A stretch of 64,000 bases of DNA. Origin: Novosphingobium barchaimii LL02 (GTDB lineage: Bacteria > Pseudomonadota > Alphaproteobacteria > Sphingomonadales > Sphingomonadaceae). The notes below the pieces were generated by a model. That model did no database searches and had not been told where the DNA came from. It saw nothing but the letters and a program-made list of their open reading frames with translations. The DNA is taken from NCBI RefSeq assembly GCF_001046635.1, contig NZ_KQ130459.1, positions 1 to 64,000 on the forward strand. Direction: 5' to 3'. The position numbers were made by a program, and so were the translations under genes. This document shows positions 47,340-56,872 of the stretch, piece after piece (position 1 is the first letter of the stretch; each line of letters starts with the position of its first letter).

Positions 47340-47685
47340 CCGATGATCTCCGAGCCCTTTTATCTAGGGAAGCAAATGGCGGAGGGCCCGTGCTGCTGTT
47401 CGGACCGATGATCTCGGTGCCGTTGATCTGCCCAAGAAGCCATCAGCGCGTTGTGGGGGTCGCTTCGGGAGTGCTGTTTCCGCAGTTTTCCCGGAACGCC
47501 GATGATCTCGGTGCCAGCCGATGATTCCGGTGCGTTTTGCCGATGATCTCGGAGCCAAACCGACCGATGATCTCGGTGCTTTAACCTATACTAGAATCCC
47601 TAAATCAAAACCGATTCGCGAATCGGCTATTTCTGGAAATAAGGGGAAATGGGCGCGATCTCAGCAACGGATCCGAGATCATCGG
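47340..47685. repeat. Replication origin with 17-base iterons
   Basis: Six direct copies of the consensus CCGATGATCTCGGTGCC start at 47340, 47405, 47499, 47518, 47540 and 47564; one inverted copy spans 47669-47685. The four copies from 47499 are spaced 19-24 bases, about two helix turns. An AT-rich segment (47581-47640) and a perfect palindrome CCGATTCGCGAATCGG (47611-47626) follow the direct copies. This is a typical iteron origin ahead of repA, which starts at 47807. Confidence 0.88.
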
Positions 47686-47806
47686 TGATATTGTAGGTTT
47701 CAACCGCCAAATGTCCCCGAAACTGCCAACGCACTTGCGTTTGAGGACCAAACCTGTTGTCTAAACCCCACATCACAGGCCCCGAGTCGGGGTAAAGCAG
47801 GGTCAT

Positions 47807-49117
47807 ATGATTAACGGGGATAGCAGCAAGCCGATCGGACACCAGTATGCCCTCGCCATGCTGGATGGCGGGGAAGCGCAGGTGCGTTCGCTTGCACTGC
47901 GGGCCGGATCGCAAATTACCATGGATGCGTTTTTGCGGGTTCAGGATGAGGAGCCTGTGCCTGCATTCCTGCATTCGGCGCTGTGTGCCATGTCGCTGCC
48001 GACCAAGCGGCCCAAGGACGAAACGCAGCCGATCTTGCGCGAAGACGGCAAATATGCGCTGGCTATCAACCCCAGGCCCGTACTGCAGACTGTCGATGGC
48101 AAGCCCGTTTTGCGCAGTCTGGGTGTTCCGTATGGCGCCTATCCCCGGGTCGCGCTGATCTATCTGCTGTCGCAGGCGGTGGCCAAGCGTTCGCGTGACG
48201 TTTACCTGGGACGCAACTTTACCGAGTGGATGCGCCGTTTGGGATATCAGACGGTGTCTTATGGACCGCGCGGAACTGCTAATCGCATGCGCGAACAGGT
48301 GGACCGCCTCCTGGCCTGCGAATGGCAGATTCGCTGGGACGGCACTGAGGCCGACGGCAACGCCTTTGCTGTGCGCGATGTGAAGATTTCCAATGAATAT
48401 GCCGGTTCCCTGGAAAAGAACGGAGCCTTCGCGCGGGAGATTCGCATGTCCGAGGGGTTCTATGGACACCTTATCGAACATGCAGTCCCGCTGAACGAGG
48501 TCGCGATTCGCGAACTCAAGGGCACGCCGACCGCGCTCGATCTCTATACATACCTTGCCTATCGCCTGCCGCGCATCACCAGCGACAAGGGGCAGACGAT
48601 CTCGTGGGATCAGCTTGCCCGGCATCTGGGTAATGAGGCGGACTCCAAGCGTTTCCGCCAGACGGTGCGTGAGACGATGCAGCTGGTTTCAGCGGTCTAT
48701 CCCAACGCCGACGTCGATCTTTCCGGCCGCAAGGTTGTGTTGAATCCCTCCCCGGCGCCGCTCGAACGCAAGCTCGTAGGTACGCATTTGCGACTGCTGG
48801 GTGCATCAGTGTCGGAAAAAGCACCGAGATCATCGGTCCCGGCGAAAGACGGCGAGAGCAAACGCGCCGGCGCTGCGACTGAAGAAACAATGCTTGCGTT
48901 TCCGAGTGGCAGTTTGAGCTTTGGCTCGCGCGAGACTGCGTTTCGCGTCATCGGTGTCGACAAAGGCCATCCGTGGTCGGTGGATCAGATGGCCGATGCA
49001 TTCAGGGCAGGCTTCCCCGGGATCGCGCGAAAACGCAGCGAGACAGAATGGCTGCGGGTATGGGAATCTTTTGTCGTCAGCTATGCGAAGCGGCGGGACA
49101 ATTCGGAAGGCGAATGA
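47807..49117 (+). CDS. repA: Plasmid replication initiator RepA (RepA_C family)
   Basis: Initiator of 436 residues matching the RepA_C plasmid initiators common in sphingomonads: PSRVALIYLLSQAVA-like PRVALIYLLSQAVAKRSRD, the FTEWMRRLGYQ block, RDVKISNEYAG and a C-terminal winged-helix half (WDQLARHLGNE, FRQTVRETMQLVSAVYPNADV). It should bind the iterons upstream. Two further iterons lie in its 3' part and at its stop, so its own dosage or transcription may be sensed there. Confidence 0.88.
   Translation: MINGDSSKPIGHQYALAMLDGGEAQVRSLALRAGSQITMDAFLRVQDEEPVPAFLHSALCAMSLPTKRPKDETQPILREDGKYALAINPRPVLQTVDGKPVLRSLGVPYGAYPRVALIYLLSQAVAKRSRDVYLGRNFTEWMRRLGYQTVSYGPRGTANRMREQVDRLLACEWQIRWDGTEADGNAFAVRDVKISNEYAGSLEKNGAFAREIRMSEGFYGHLIEHAVPLNEVAIRELKGTPTALDLYTYLAYRLPRITSDKGQTISWDQLARHLGNEADSKRFRQTVRETMQLVSAVYPNADVDLSGRKVVLNPSPAPLERKLVGTHLRLLGASVSEKAPRSSVPAKDGESKRAGAATEETMLAFPSGSLSFGSRETAFRVIGVDKGHPWSVDQMADAFRAGFPGIARKRSETEWLRVWESFVVSYAKRRDNSEGE
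48820..48836 (-). repeat. Inverted iteron inside repA
   Basis: The minus strand reads CCGATGATCTCGGTGCT, identical to the origin iteron at 47564. It lies in the poorly conserved linker of the C-terminal part of RepA. Confidence 0.75.
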
Positions 49118-49147
49118 CCGATGATGTCCGAGCCGTTTTCGGCTCGG
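49118..49147 (+). repeat. Iteron merged with a hairpin at the repA stop
   Basis: CCGATGATGTCCGAGCC (49118-49134) is a variant iteron directly after the stop. Its last bases form the left arm of CCGAGCCG-TTTT-CGGCTCGG (49128-49147), a possible terminator for repA. Confidence 0.65.
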
Positions 49148-49162
49148 ACAGGGAAGGGGCCT

Positions 49163-50074
49163 CTACACGCGTTGCAGGGAGCCCCATTTGACCCTCTGGT
49201 CTACCAGTTTGCGGAAGTTGAGCGTTGCGGGCGATGCGTCGCGGGCATGGAACATTACCAGCTGACTGGAAAATGGCATTTCGATATGTCGGAACACCAA
49301 GGTATCTATGGTGAAGCGCGCCAGCGAGCGCGACAGGATGGTAACGCCCAGACCTGCTGCCGTCAGCCCGACCAAAGTGCCGAAACTATTGGCCTCCAGC
49401 GTGACGTTCGGCCGAAAACCCTGGATCTCGCAGTGCGCCATAAGCATTTCGTTGAAACCGGCCCCGTTCATGGAGCCGAACAGGATCAGCGGTTCGTTTT
49501 CGATATCTGCCAAAAATAGCGCCCGCTCGAGATTTGCCAGTGGATGGTCGCGGCGCATGGCCAGAACCATGCCTTCGCGCTGCAAGGGGAGGGCCTGCAT
49601 CGTCTCAGGCAATTCAAGCGCCGAGAATGCCCGCACGATGCCGATATCGATCGTGCGGCGCTCTACACCGGCAATCTGTTCATCACGGGGAAGTTCGTTC
49701 AACTCGACACTGACTTGGGGGAACGAACGGCGGTAGCGGGCGAGCGTGTCCATGACTTCGGCAATGAATGGCACTGACGGCGACAGGCCAAGGCTGAGTC
49801 GCCCGATTTCACCGCTATGCGCTAGGCGCGCCACCTTGGCCGCTCGCTCGGCCTGAGCCAGCGTTTCATGCGCCTGGGGCAGGAACTGGCGCCCGGCTTC
49901 GGTCAGTTGCACGCGCCGGCTGGTGCGGTCGAACAGTCGAACACCTAATTCTTCTTCAAGCGCGCGAATCTGCTGGCTCAGCGGCGGCTGCGAAATGCCC
50001 AAGCGCTGCGCCGCATTACCGAAGTGAAGCTCTTCGGCGACGCATATGAAATAGCGCAGATGCCTCAATTCCAC
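49163..50074 (-). CDS. LysR-family transcriptional regulator
   Basis: Regulator of 303 residues. HTH at about 5-60 (LRYFICVAEELHFGNAAQRL, GISQPPLSQQIRALEEELG), then a substrate-binding domain with two Rossmann-like halves. GTG 50074 with AGGA upstream was chosen, because the 47 residues before it are not LysR-like. It resembles the BenM/CatM branch in its N-terminus. Divergent from the RND efflux genes, which it likely controls. Confidence 0.87.
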   Translation of the reverse strand: MELRHLRYFICVAEELHFGNAAQRLGISQPPLSQQIRALEEELGVRLFDRTSRRVQLTEAGRQFLPQAHETLAQAERAAKVARLAHSGEIGRLSLGLSPSVPFIAEVMDTLARYRRSFPQVSVELNELPRDEQIAGVERRTIDIGIVRAFSALELPETMQALPLQREGMVLAMRRDHPLANLERALFLADIENEPLILFGSMNGAGFNEMLMAHCEIQGFRPNVTLEANSFGTLVGLTAAGLGVTILSRSLARFTIDTLVFRHIEMPFSSQLVMFHARDASPATLNFRKLVDQRVKWGSLQRV

Positions 50075-50385
50075 GGTTTTACAGTCCTCACGATTGAGAT
50101 GCTTTAGGTATCGATCAAGCCTCTTTATATATTGGACAGAAAAGATTGAAACGAGCATCGGCAAAACGCGAGCAAAACTCCTCGTGACGCAACCGGCCAG
50201 AACCGCATCTCCCAAAAACGGCGACCGGGGCGTCTTTCCTTTTTTTCGAATTCCGGGCGTTCCAGCCCGGTCCCATGGACTGCCGTGCGATGCGGCCGGC
50301 CATGGGACGGAAAAAGCCCCGAGAGGATAGCGAAAGGGGCCGTAGGCTGCGGGTAGTCCGCAGGGTACGGCGTACGGAGAAGTCG
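50075..50385. promoter_or_regulatory. Divergent LysR/RND promoter region
   Basis: No gene is supported in 311 bases. It holds several dyads: CCGGGC/GCCCGG at 50243-50260, TCCCATGG/CCATGGGA at 50271-50278 and 50300-50307, and GCCCC/GGGGC around 50316-50340. These could be regulator sites or leader hairpins. A T-rich run lies at 50235-50247. Confidence 0.45.
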
Positions 50386-53300
50386 ATGATCGGTATCGTC
50401 AAAGTTGCCCTCAACCGCCCGCTGACGTTTATCGTCATGGCCATCCTGATCGGCATTGGCGGCATCATTGCGGCGCTGAAGTCGCCGGTCGACATCTTCC
50501 CCGAGATCAAGGTCCCGGTCATCGCGGTCGCCTGGCAATATGCCGGTCTCCCGCCCCAGGATATGACCGACCGTATGGTCACACCGTTCGAACGCGTGCT
50601 GACGACTACCGTCAACGACATCGAACATATCGAAAGCCAGTCCTATCAGGGCTTCGGCATCGTCAAGATCTACTTCCAGCCGAACGTCGACATCCGCACC
50701 GCGACGGCGCAGGTCACATCGATCTCGCAGACGATCCTGCGGCAGCTTCCGCCGGGGTCGACACCGCCGCTCATCATCAATTATTCGGCTTCCACTGTGC
50801 CGATCCTGCAGCTTGCAATGTCAGGCAAGGGCCTGTCGGAACAGCAGCTGTTCGACATTGGGCAAAACCAGATCCGGCCTAAGCTGGTTACCGTGCCGGG
50901 CCTTGCCATGCCGTTCCCCTCGGGCGGCAAGCAGCGTCAGGTTCAGATCGACCTCAACCCGCAGGCACTGCAGGCGCGGGGGCTTTCAGCTCAGGATGTC
51001 GGCAATGCCATCGCCGCGCAGAACCAGATCAATCCCGCCGGTTTCGTGAAGATCGGCGCGACCCAGTACAGCGTAAGGCTCAACAACGCGCCGGATTCGA
51101 TCGACGCGCTCAACGAACTGCCCGTCAAGGTCGTCAACGGCGCAACCATCTACATGCGCGACGTTGCTTATGTCCGCGATGGCAGCGCCCAGCAGCAGAA
51201 CGTCGTCCATGTCGATGGCGGGCGCTCGGTCCTTCTCACCGTGTTCAAGAACGGCGCGGCCTCGACGCTGGCGGTGGTCAACGGGGTGAAGGACGCGCTG
51301 CCCAAGATCCAGGATACGCTGCCCGCCTCGCTCAAGATTCTGACGGTGGGCGACCAGTCGCTGTTCGTGAAAGCGGCGGTCAGCGGCGTGATCCACGAAG
51401 GTGCGATCGCAGCGGCGCTGACCTCGCTGATGATCCTGCTGTTCCTGGGTTCCTGGCGTTCTACCGTCATCATCGCGCTGTCGATCCCGCTGGCGGTGCT
51501 GGCCGCCATCGCTGCGCTGGCGGTGTTCGGGCAGACGCTGAACGCGATGACGCTGGGCGGTCTCGCCCTCGCGGTCGGCATCCTGGTCGACGATGCGACG
51601 GTGACGATCGAGAACATCAACTGGCACCTGGAACAGGGCAAGGGAGTGATCGAATCGATCCTCGACGGCGCCGCGCAGATTGTGACGCCGGCCTTCGTAT
51701 CGCTGCTGTGCATCTGCATCGTCTTCGTGCCGATGTTCTTCCTGCCGGGCGTTGCCGGATATCTCTTCGTGCCGATGGCGCTTTCGGTGGTCTTCGCGAT
51801 GATCGCCTCGTTCATCCTGTCGCGAACGCTGGTGCCGACCATGGCGATGTACCTTCTGAAGCCGCATCAGCCGCATGGCGAGAACAGTCATAACTCCGGC
51901 GAGCCGGGGTCGCGCAACGTCTTCGTGCGGTTCCAGCGCGGCTTCGAGGTCCGTTTCGAGAAGCTGCGTTCGGGCTACATCGGGATGTTGCACCGTGCGC
52001 TCAATGCACGCCGGGGCTTCATGATCGGCTTCATGGCGGTAGTGGTGCTGTCCTTCGGGCTGTTGCCGTTCCTGGGGAGCAACTTCTTCCCCACCGTCGA
52101 TTCCGGCCAGATCGCGATGCACGTGCGCCTGCCTTCGGGCACGCGCATCGAAAGCTCCGCCGCCCGCTTCGAGGAAGTGACGCAGGCGGTGCACGGCATC
52201 ATTCCCGCCGACCAACTGGCATCGATCACCGATAACATCGGTCTGCCGGTCAGCTCGATCAACACGATCTACAACAACAGCGGCACCATCGGGCCTCAGG
52301 ACGGCGACGTCCTGATAACGCTCAAGGAAGGCCACGAACCTACCGAGAGGTATGTGGAAAAACTGCGCGCGCAGTTGCCGCGACGGTTTCCTAGCGTGAC
52401 GTTCTCATTCCTGCCGGCCGACATCACCAGCCAGATCCTCAACTTCGGTTCGCCATCGCCGATCGACGTGCAGATCGCGGGCAGGGACGTCGCGGCATCG
52501 CGCGCCTATGCGCACAAGCTGATGGTGAAGCTGGCGAAGATCCCCGGTCTTGCCGACCTTCGCATTCAGCAGCCTTCGCATGCGCCGCAGCTTCAGGTCG
52601 ATGTCGACCGCTCACGCATCGGGCAGTATGGCTTGAGCGAAAAGGATGTGACGACCAGCCTCGCCAGTTCGCTCGCCGGTACGTCGCAGACCGCGCCGGT
52701 GTTCTTCGTGAACCCGGACAACGGCGTGTCCTACCCCGTCGTGGCGCAGGCGCCTGAATATCAGGTCGGCTCGATGAACGCGCTGTCGGACATCCCGGTT
52801 TCAGGGGCTGTCGGCATCCCGACGCAGCCCCTGGGCGCGCTTGCCTCGCTTTCGCGTTCCAGCACGGCGCCGATCTCGTCGCACTACAACATCCAGCCGG
52901 TGATCGACATCTATGGCACCCCGCAGGGCCGGGACCTTGGCGGCGTGGCGGCTGACGTTCAGAAGGCCATCCAGTCGCTCAAGGCCGAGGAACCCAAGGG
53001 CTCCACTGTTACGATCCGCGGCCAGTACCAGACGATGAACACGGCCTTCTCCGGCCTCGGCTTCGGGCTGCTGGGCGCGATCTTCCTGATCTACCTGCTG
53101 ATCGTCGTGAACTTCCAGAGCTGGGTCGATCCTTTCGTGATCATCACCGCGCTGCCCGCCGCGCTGGCCGGGATCGTGTGGATGCTGTTCGCCACCGGCA
53201 CCACGCTATCGGTGCCGGCGCTGACAGGCGCGATCATGTGCATGGGCGTGGCCACGGCCAACTCGATCCTCGTCGTCAACTTCGCGCGGGAGAAACTGGC

Positions 53301-53589
53301 GGAGCTTGGCGATGCGCGCGAGGCGGCGATCCAGGCCGGCCTCGTCCGTTTCCGCCCGGTGCTGATGACCGCGCTAGCCATGATCATCGGCATGGCACCT
53401 ATGGCCTTTGGTCTGGGCGAGGGGGGCGAACAGAACGCGCCGCTCGGCCGGGCCGTGATCGGCGGCCTCATCTGTGCAACGATCGCTACCTTGTTCTTCG
53501 TCCCTGTCGTGTTCAGCTTCGTCCATCGCCGCCGTGCGAACGGCGGCGGGCAGACCTCTCCCGTGGAAATGCAGCCCAGCCATGCTTGA
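50386..53589 (+). CDS. RND efflux pump inner-membrane subunit (AcrB type)
   Basis: Transporter of 1067 residues with the RND layout: TM1, a large periplasmic loop, TM2-7, second loop, TM8-12. TM4 holds the proton-relay aspartates in AVGILVDDATVTIEN. N-terminal FPEIKVPVIAV and the late GAIMCMGVATANSILVVNFA are conserved. It exports hydrophobic compounds or drugs. ATG 50386 follows GGAGAAG. The adaptor gene overlaps by 8 bases. The unusual order is pump first, then adaptor, then OMF. Confidence 0.93.
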   Translation: MIGIVKVALNRPLTFIVMAILIGIGGIIAALKSPVDIFPEIKVPVIAVAWQYAGLPPQDMTDRMVTPFERVLTTTVNDIEHIESQSYQGFGIVKIYFQPNVDIRTATAQVTSISQTILRQLPPGSTPPLIINYSASTVPILQLAMSGKGLSEQQLFDIGQNQIRPKLVTVPGLAMPFPSGGKQRQVQIDLNPQALQARGLSAQDVGNAIAAQNQINPAGFVKIGATQYSVRLNNAPDSIDALNELPVKVVNGATIYMRDVAYVRDGSAQQQNVVHVDGGRSVLLTVFKNGAASTLAVVNGVKDALPKIQDTLPASLKILTVGDQSLFVKAAVSGVIHEGAIAAALTSLMILLFLGSWRSTVIIALSIPLAVLAAIAALAVFGQTLNAMTLGGLALAVGILVDDATVTIENINWHLEQGKGVIESILDGAAQIVTPAFVSLLCICIVFVPMFFLPGVAGYLFVPMALSVVFAMIASFILSRTLVPTMAMYLLKPHQPHGENSHNSGEPGSRNVFVRFQRGFEVRFEKLRSGYIGMLHRALNARRGFMIGFMAVVVLSFGLLPFLGSNFFPTVDSGQIAMHVRLPSGTRIESSAARFEEVTQAVHGIIPADQLASITDNIGLPVSSINTIYNNSGTIGPQDGDVLITLKEGHEPTERYVEKLRAQLPRRFPSVTFSFLPADITSQILNFGSPSPIDVQIAGRDVAASRAYAHKLMVKLAKIPGLADLRIQQPSHAPQLQVDVDRSRIGQYGLSEKDVTTSLASSLAGTSQTAPVFFVNPDNGVSYPVVAQAPEYQVGSMNALSDIPVSGAVGIPTQPLGALASLSRSSTAPISSHYNIQPVIDIYGTPQGRDLGGVAADVQKAIQSLKAEEPKGSTVTIRGQYQTMNTAFSGLGFGLLGAIFLIYLLIVVNFQSWVDPFVIITALPAALAGIVWMLFATGTTLSVPALTGAIMCMGVATANSILVVNFAREKLAELGDAREAAIQAGLVRFRPVLMTALAMIIGMAPMAFGLGEGGEQNAPLGRAVIGGLICATIATLFFVPVVFSFVHRRRANGGGQTSPVEMQPSHA

Positions 53590-54775
53590 ACCTGAAACTT
53601 CGCAAAACACCGGACCCGACAGCCGCACGCTGAAGCGCGTGGGGATTGGCGCTGCCGTCGTCGCCGTCGCACTGGTCGGGTTCGGCATCGCCACCCGGAT
53701 CAACGCCACCAGCGATCTGGAGCAGGTGGCCGCCGGCGCGGCAGTGCCGACCGTCACGGTCGTCTCGCCGACTACGGCAGAGGGCGGGGAAGGGCTGGTC
53801 CTTCCGGGCACCATCCAGGCTTATAACAGTGCCGCGATCAACGCGCGCACCAACGGCTATGTCCGCCGCTGGCTGGCCGATATCGGCGACCATGTGCAGG
53901 CAGGCGAAACCCTTGCCATCCTCGACGCACCAGAGATCGACCAGCGCCTTGCGCAGGCCAAGGCGGATTACCAGACCACAGTGGCCAACCAGAAGCTTGC
54001 CGCATCCACCGCGCGCCGCTGGCAGGCGATGCTCGCGCAGGATGCCGTTTCGCAGCAGGAAGTCGATGAGAAGGTCGGCGATCTTGCGGCCAAGACCGCA
54101 GTCGCCAACGCCTCGCTCGCCAGCGTGCGCGAATTGAACGCATTGCGCGGCTTCACCCGCCTGTCGGCGCCCTTCAGCGGCGTAGTCACTAGCCGTTCGG
54201 CGCAGGTCGGCGCGCTGGTGGTGGCGGGCAATGCGGCGTCGCAGCCGCTGTTCACGGTTTCTGACGTACACCGCATGCGCATCTATGTCCGCGTGCCTCA
54301 GGTCTATTCGTCGCAGGTGCGCGCAGGGATGCAGGCCAAGCTGACCCTGCCGGAATTTCCGGGGCGGGAATTCACCGCCAGCCTGACGCGCAGCGCCAAT
54401 TCTGTCGATGCCCAGTCCGGCGCCATGCTGGTCGAACTTCAGGCCGACAACGGCGAGGGTGCGCTGAAGCCGGGCGCCTACGCCCACGTCAAATTCCCCA
54501 TCGACGGGGCAGGGGCGGGGCTTCGCCTGCCCGGCAGCGCGGTGCTTCCGGCCGAGGACGGCCCCAGCGTCGCGCTTGTCGGCAAGGATGGGCGCGTAAC
54601 CCTGCGCCGCGTCACCATCGCGAGGGACGAAGGCAAGACGGTGCTCGTCTCGGTGGGGGTAAAGCCGGGTGACAAGGTGATCGATTCCCCGCCGGACTCG
54701 ATCCAGACCGGCGACAAGGTACAGATCGCCGCGCCCGAGAAGGGGGCCGACAAGGGGGCCAAGCCCAATGGTTAA
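53582..54775 (+). CDS. RND efflux periplasmic adaptor subunit
   Basis: Membrane-fusion protein of 397 residues. N-terminal TM anchor (GIGAAVVAVALVGFGIATRI), then lipoyl half-motifs GYVRRWLADIGDHVQAGETL and the returning LSAPFSGVVTSR, an alpha-helical hairpin, and beta-barrel and membrane-proximal domains. It bridges pump and outer-membrane channel. It overlaps both neighbours (8 bases each), so the three genes form one translated unit. Confidence 0.92.
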   Translation: MLEPETSQNTGPDSRTLKRVGIGAAVVAVALVGFGIATRINATSDLEQVAAGAAVPTVTVVSPTTAEGGEGLVLPGTIQAYNSAAINARTNGYVRRWLADIGDHVQAGETLAILDAPEIDQRLAQAKADYQTTVANQKLAASTARRWQAMLAQDAVSQQEVDEKVGDLAAKTAVANASLASVRELNALRGFTRLSAPFSGVVTSRSAQVGALVVAGNAASQPLFTVSDVHRMRIYVRVPQVYSSQVRAGMQAKLTLPEFPGREFTASLTRSANSVDAQSGAMLVELQADNGEGALKPGAYAHVKFPIDGAGAGLRLPGSAVLPAEDGPSVALVGKDGRVTLRRVTIARDEGKTVLVSVGVKPGDKVIDSPPDSIQTGDKVQIAAPEKGADKGAKPNG

Positions 54776-56198
54776 GTCGATCGCCGGGATTCCGGCGGCG
54801 GCCATGATGTCGCTGGTGCTGGGCGCCTGCTCGATGGCGCCCGACTACAAGCCGCCGGTCACCACCCCGCCCGCGCAGTTCAAGGAAGTGGCCGGCTGGA
54901 CCGGCGCCGCTCCCGGCGACGATGCCAGGCGCGGGGACTGGTGGAGCGCCTTCGACGACCCGGTTTTGGCCGATCTGGAACAGCGCGCCGCCGCTGCCAG
55001 TCCCACGCTGGCCGCCGCGCTTGCCCGCTACGACGCCTCGCGCGCGGCTGCGCGGGTGAACGAGGCTGATCTTCTGCCCTCCGCCGGGATCAGCGGCGAT
55101 GCCTCGCGTGAGCGGCGTTCCGCGAACCGCCCGCTGACGACCGGCTCGGCCGCTCGGTACAACGACTATGTCGTGGGTGGCTCGATCGCTTACGAGTTGG
55201 ACCTGTGGGGCCGCATTCGCAACCAGGTGAAGGCATCGAAGGCCGAGGCGCAGGCGAGCAGGGCCGACCTGGCATCGGCGCAGCTGAGCCTTCAGGCATC
55301 TGTCGCGGATGCCTATTTCCGGCTGCGTGGTCTCGATGCGGAGGCGCGGTTGCTGGACCGTTCCGTTGACGCCTTTGCCCGCGCCTATGACCTGACATCC
55401 AAACGCCGCAGCGGCGGCATCGCCTCTGGCATCGACGTCAATCGTGCTCGGACCGTGCTGGGCAATGCCCGCGCGCAGGTCGCCACTGTCGCCAACCAGC
55501 GCGCCGCGACCGAGCACGAGATCGCTGCACTTGTCGGCGAACTTGCCAGCCAGTTCTCGCTGGCTGCCGCCGTTGGCCCGCTCGATCCGCCGAAGCCGCC
55601 CATCGCGACGCCGTCCGAATTGCTGCAGCGCCGTCCCGACATCGCCGCTGCCGAGCGCCGGGTCTTCGCTGCCAATGCGCGTATCGGCGTAGCCCGCGCC
55701 GCCTTCTTCCCCTCGTTGACACTGGGCGCGAACGGCGGTTGGGAGACGACCGGCGGAAGCCTGCTGACTACGCCGAACACGTTCTGGGCCCTCGGGCCGC
55801 TGTCCAGCCTGCTCACCGTGTTCGACGGAGGCAAGCGCGCTGCGCAGGTCAAGATTTCGCGAGCCGAGTACGAAGAAGTCGCCGCCGACTACCGGGGTAC
55901 TGTGCTGACGGCCTTCCGTCAGGTCGAGGATTCGATTGCAGCCATCCGCAACCTCTCGGACGCTTCGGTTGCGCAGAAGGACGCGGCACAAGCAGCGCAG
56001 CGCACCAGCGACATCGCCATGTCGCGCTACCGTGACGGCGCTTCGGGCTATCTCGATGTGGTGACCGCGCAAACTGACGCCCTCGACGCGCAGAGGGCCT
56101 ACATCTCGGTGCAGACGCAAAGGATGCAGGCCAGTATCGAACTGGTGCGCGCCACGGGCGGCGGCGTGGCCGATGTTCCGGTGGCGAGCGCGCAGTAA
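54768..56198 (+). CDS. NodT-type outer-membrane efflux lipoprotein
   Basis: TolC-like channel of 476 residues. The lipobox LGAC after a short signal sequence indicates lipid attachment. Two OEP repeats are visible (RRGDWWSAFDDPVLADLEQR, YELDLWGRIRNQVKAS, then in the second half RRPDIAAAERRVFAANARIG). Last gene of the RND operon. Ends 9 bases before the convergent hypothetical gene. Confidence 0.92.
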   Translation: MVKSIAGIPAAAMMSLVLGACSMAPDYKPPVTTPPAQFKEVAGWTGAAPGDDARRGDWWSAFDDPVLADLEQRAAAASPTLAAALARYDASRAAARVNEADLLPSAGISGDASRERRSANRPLTTGSAARYNDYVVGGSIAYELDLWGRIRNQVKASKAEAQASRADLASAQLSLQASVADAYFRLRGLDAEARLLDRSVDAFARAYDLTSKRRSGGIASGIDVNRARTVLGNARAQVATVANQRAATEHEIAALVGELASQFSLAAAVGPLDPPKPPIATPSELLQRRPDIAAAERRVFAANARIGVARAAFFPSLTLGANGGWETTGGSLLTTPNTFWALGPLSSLLTVFDGGKRAAQVKISRAEYEEVAADYRGTVLTAFRQVEDSIAAIRNLSDASVAQKDAAQAAQRTSDIAMSRYRDGASGYLDVVTAQTDALDAQRAYISVQTQRMQASIELVRATGGGVADVPVASAQ

Positions 56199-56206
56199 AC
56201 CGCCCT

Positions 56207-56872
56207 TCAGTTCAGCCGCAGCTCTCCCTGCCTTCGGTCGTCGTTGCCGGACAAGGCGGGGAGAGGGGCGCCCGGGGAACGTCCCATCAGGCAACATGCT
56301 CGCCCGACCAACGCATAGACGACATGGCGGCCGGCGCCTCGGTTGCGGTGATCCACCCGAAAGCCCTGGTAATGACGGCGGATCAGCCCGGCGTGGACCA
56401 GTTCGGAAACCGCACGGCTGAGGTTGGTCTTGCCGGATTTGCGGATGCGTTCGTGGACTTCCGCGGCGATCGCAGCTTCTGCCGCTTCGGGTTCGCTAGG
56501 GACTTTGCCCAGCGCCAGCAGTTCCGCGCGCACCTTTTGCGGCAGCATCAGTCGCTTGGCATCGCGACCACCCATGGGCGTCAGTGCGTCGCATAGCCAG
56601 TCGCGTAGCAGGGTAGAGCGTCCGCCAAGCATCACGAAAGGTCCCGCGCTCCCATCCGGCCGGGCGATCTCGGCGATCAGGCTCAGTACCATGAAGGCAT
56701 AGCGCGGGCGGGTGCTGGCACGAGCGACCCGGTCCAGCAGCTGGGCCATGTCGCTGGCCTGGCCGCGGTGCGGGAGAGGGGGCGGTTCAAGGAACATAGC
56801 AAGGCAAAATAGAGCACATAAACGGAATCGTGAGAATCCCCTTTCCGGGCGGCCTTTCGCTTTGTCAGCCAT
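56207..56872 (-). CDS. Hypothetical protein, possible winged-helix regulator
   Basis: Up to 221 residues. Residues about 130-190 (KTNLSRAVSELVHAGLIRR...GRHVVYALVG) look like a winged-helix with a wing, typical of replication- or transcription-associated proteins; no family is assigned. The ATG at 56872 overlaps a strong dyad, so an internal start (Met26 at 56797 or Met42 at 56749) is possible. The dyad may be its operator. Convergent with the efflux operon. Confidence 0.6.
   Translation of the reverse strand: MADKAKGRPERGFSRFRLCALFCLAMFLEPPPLPHRGQASDMAQLLDRVARASTRPRYAFMVLSLIAEIARPDGSAGPFVMLGGRSTLLRDWLCDALTPMGGRDAKRLMLPQKVRAELLALGKVPSEPEAAEAAIAAEVHERIRKSGKTNLSRAVSELVHAGLIRRHYQGFRVDHRNRGAGRHVVYALVGRACCLMGRSPGAPLPALSGNDDRRQGELRLN

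Noticed and set aside
50986-52335. 449-codon minus-strand frame within the RND pump gene
   Set aside because: The translation is an Arg/His/Gln-rich shadow of the RND protein.
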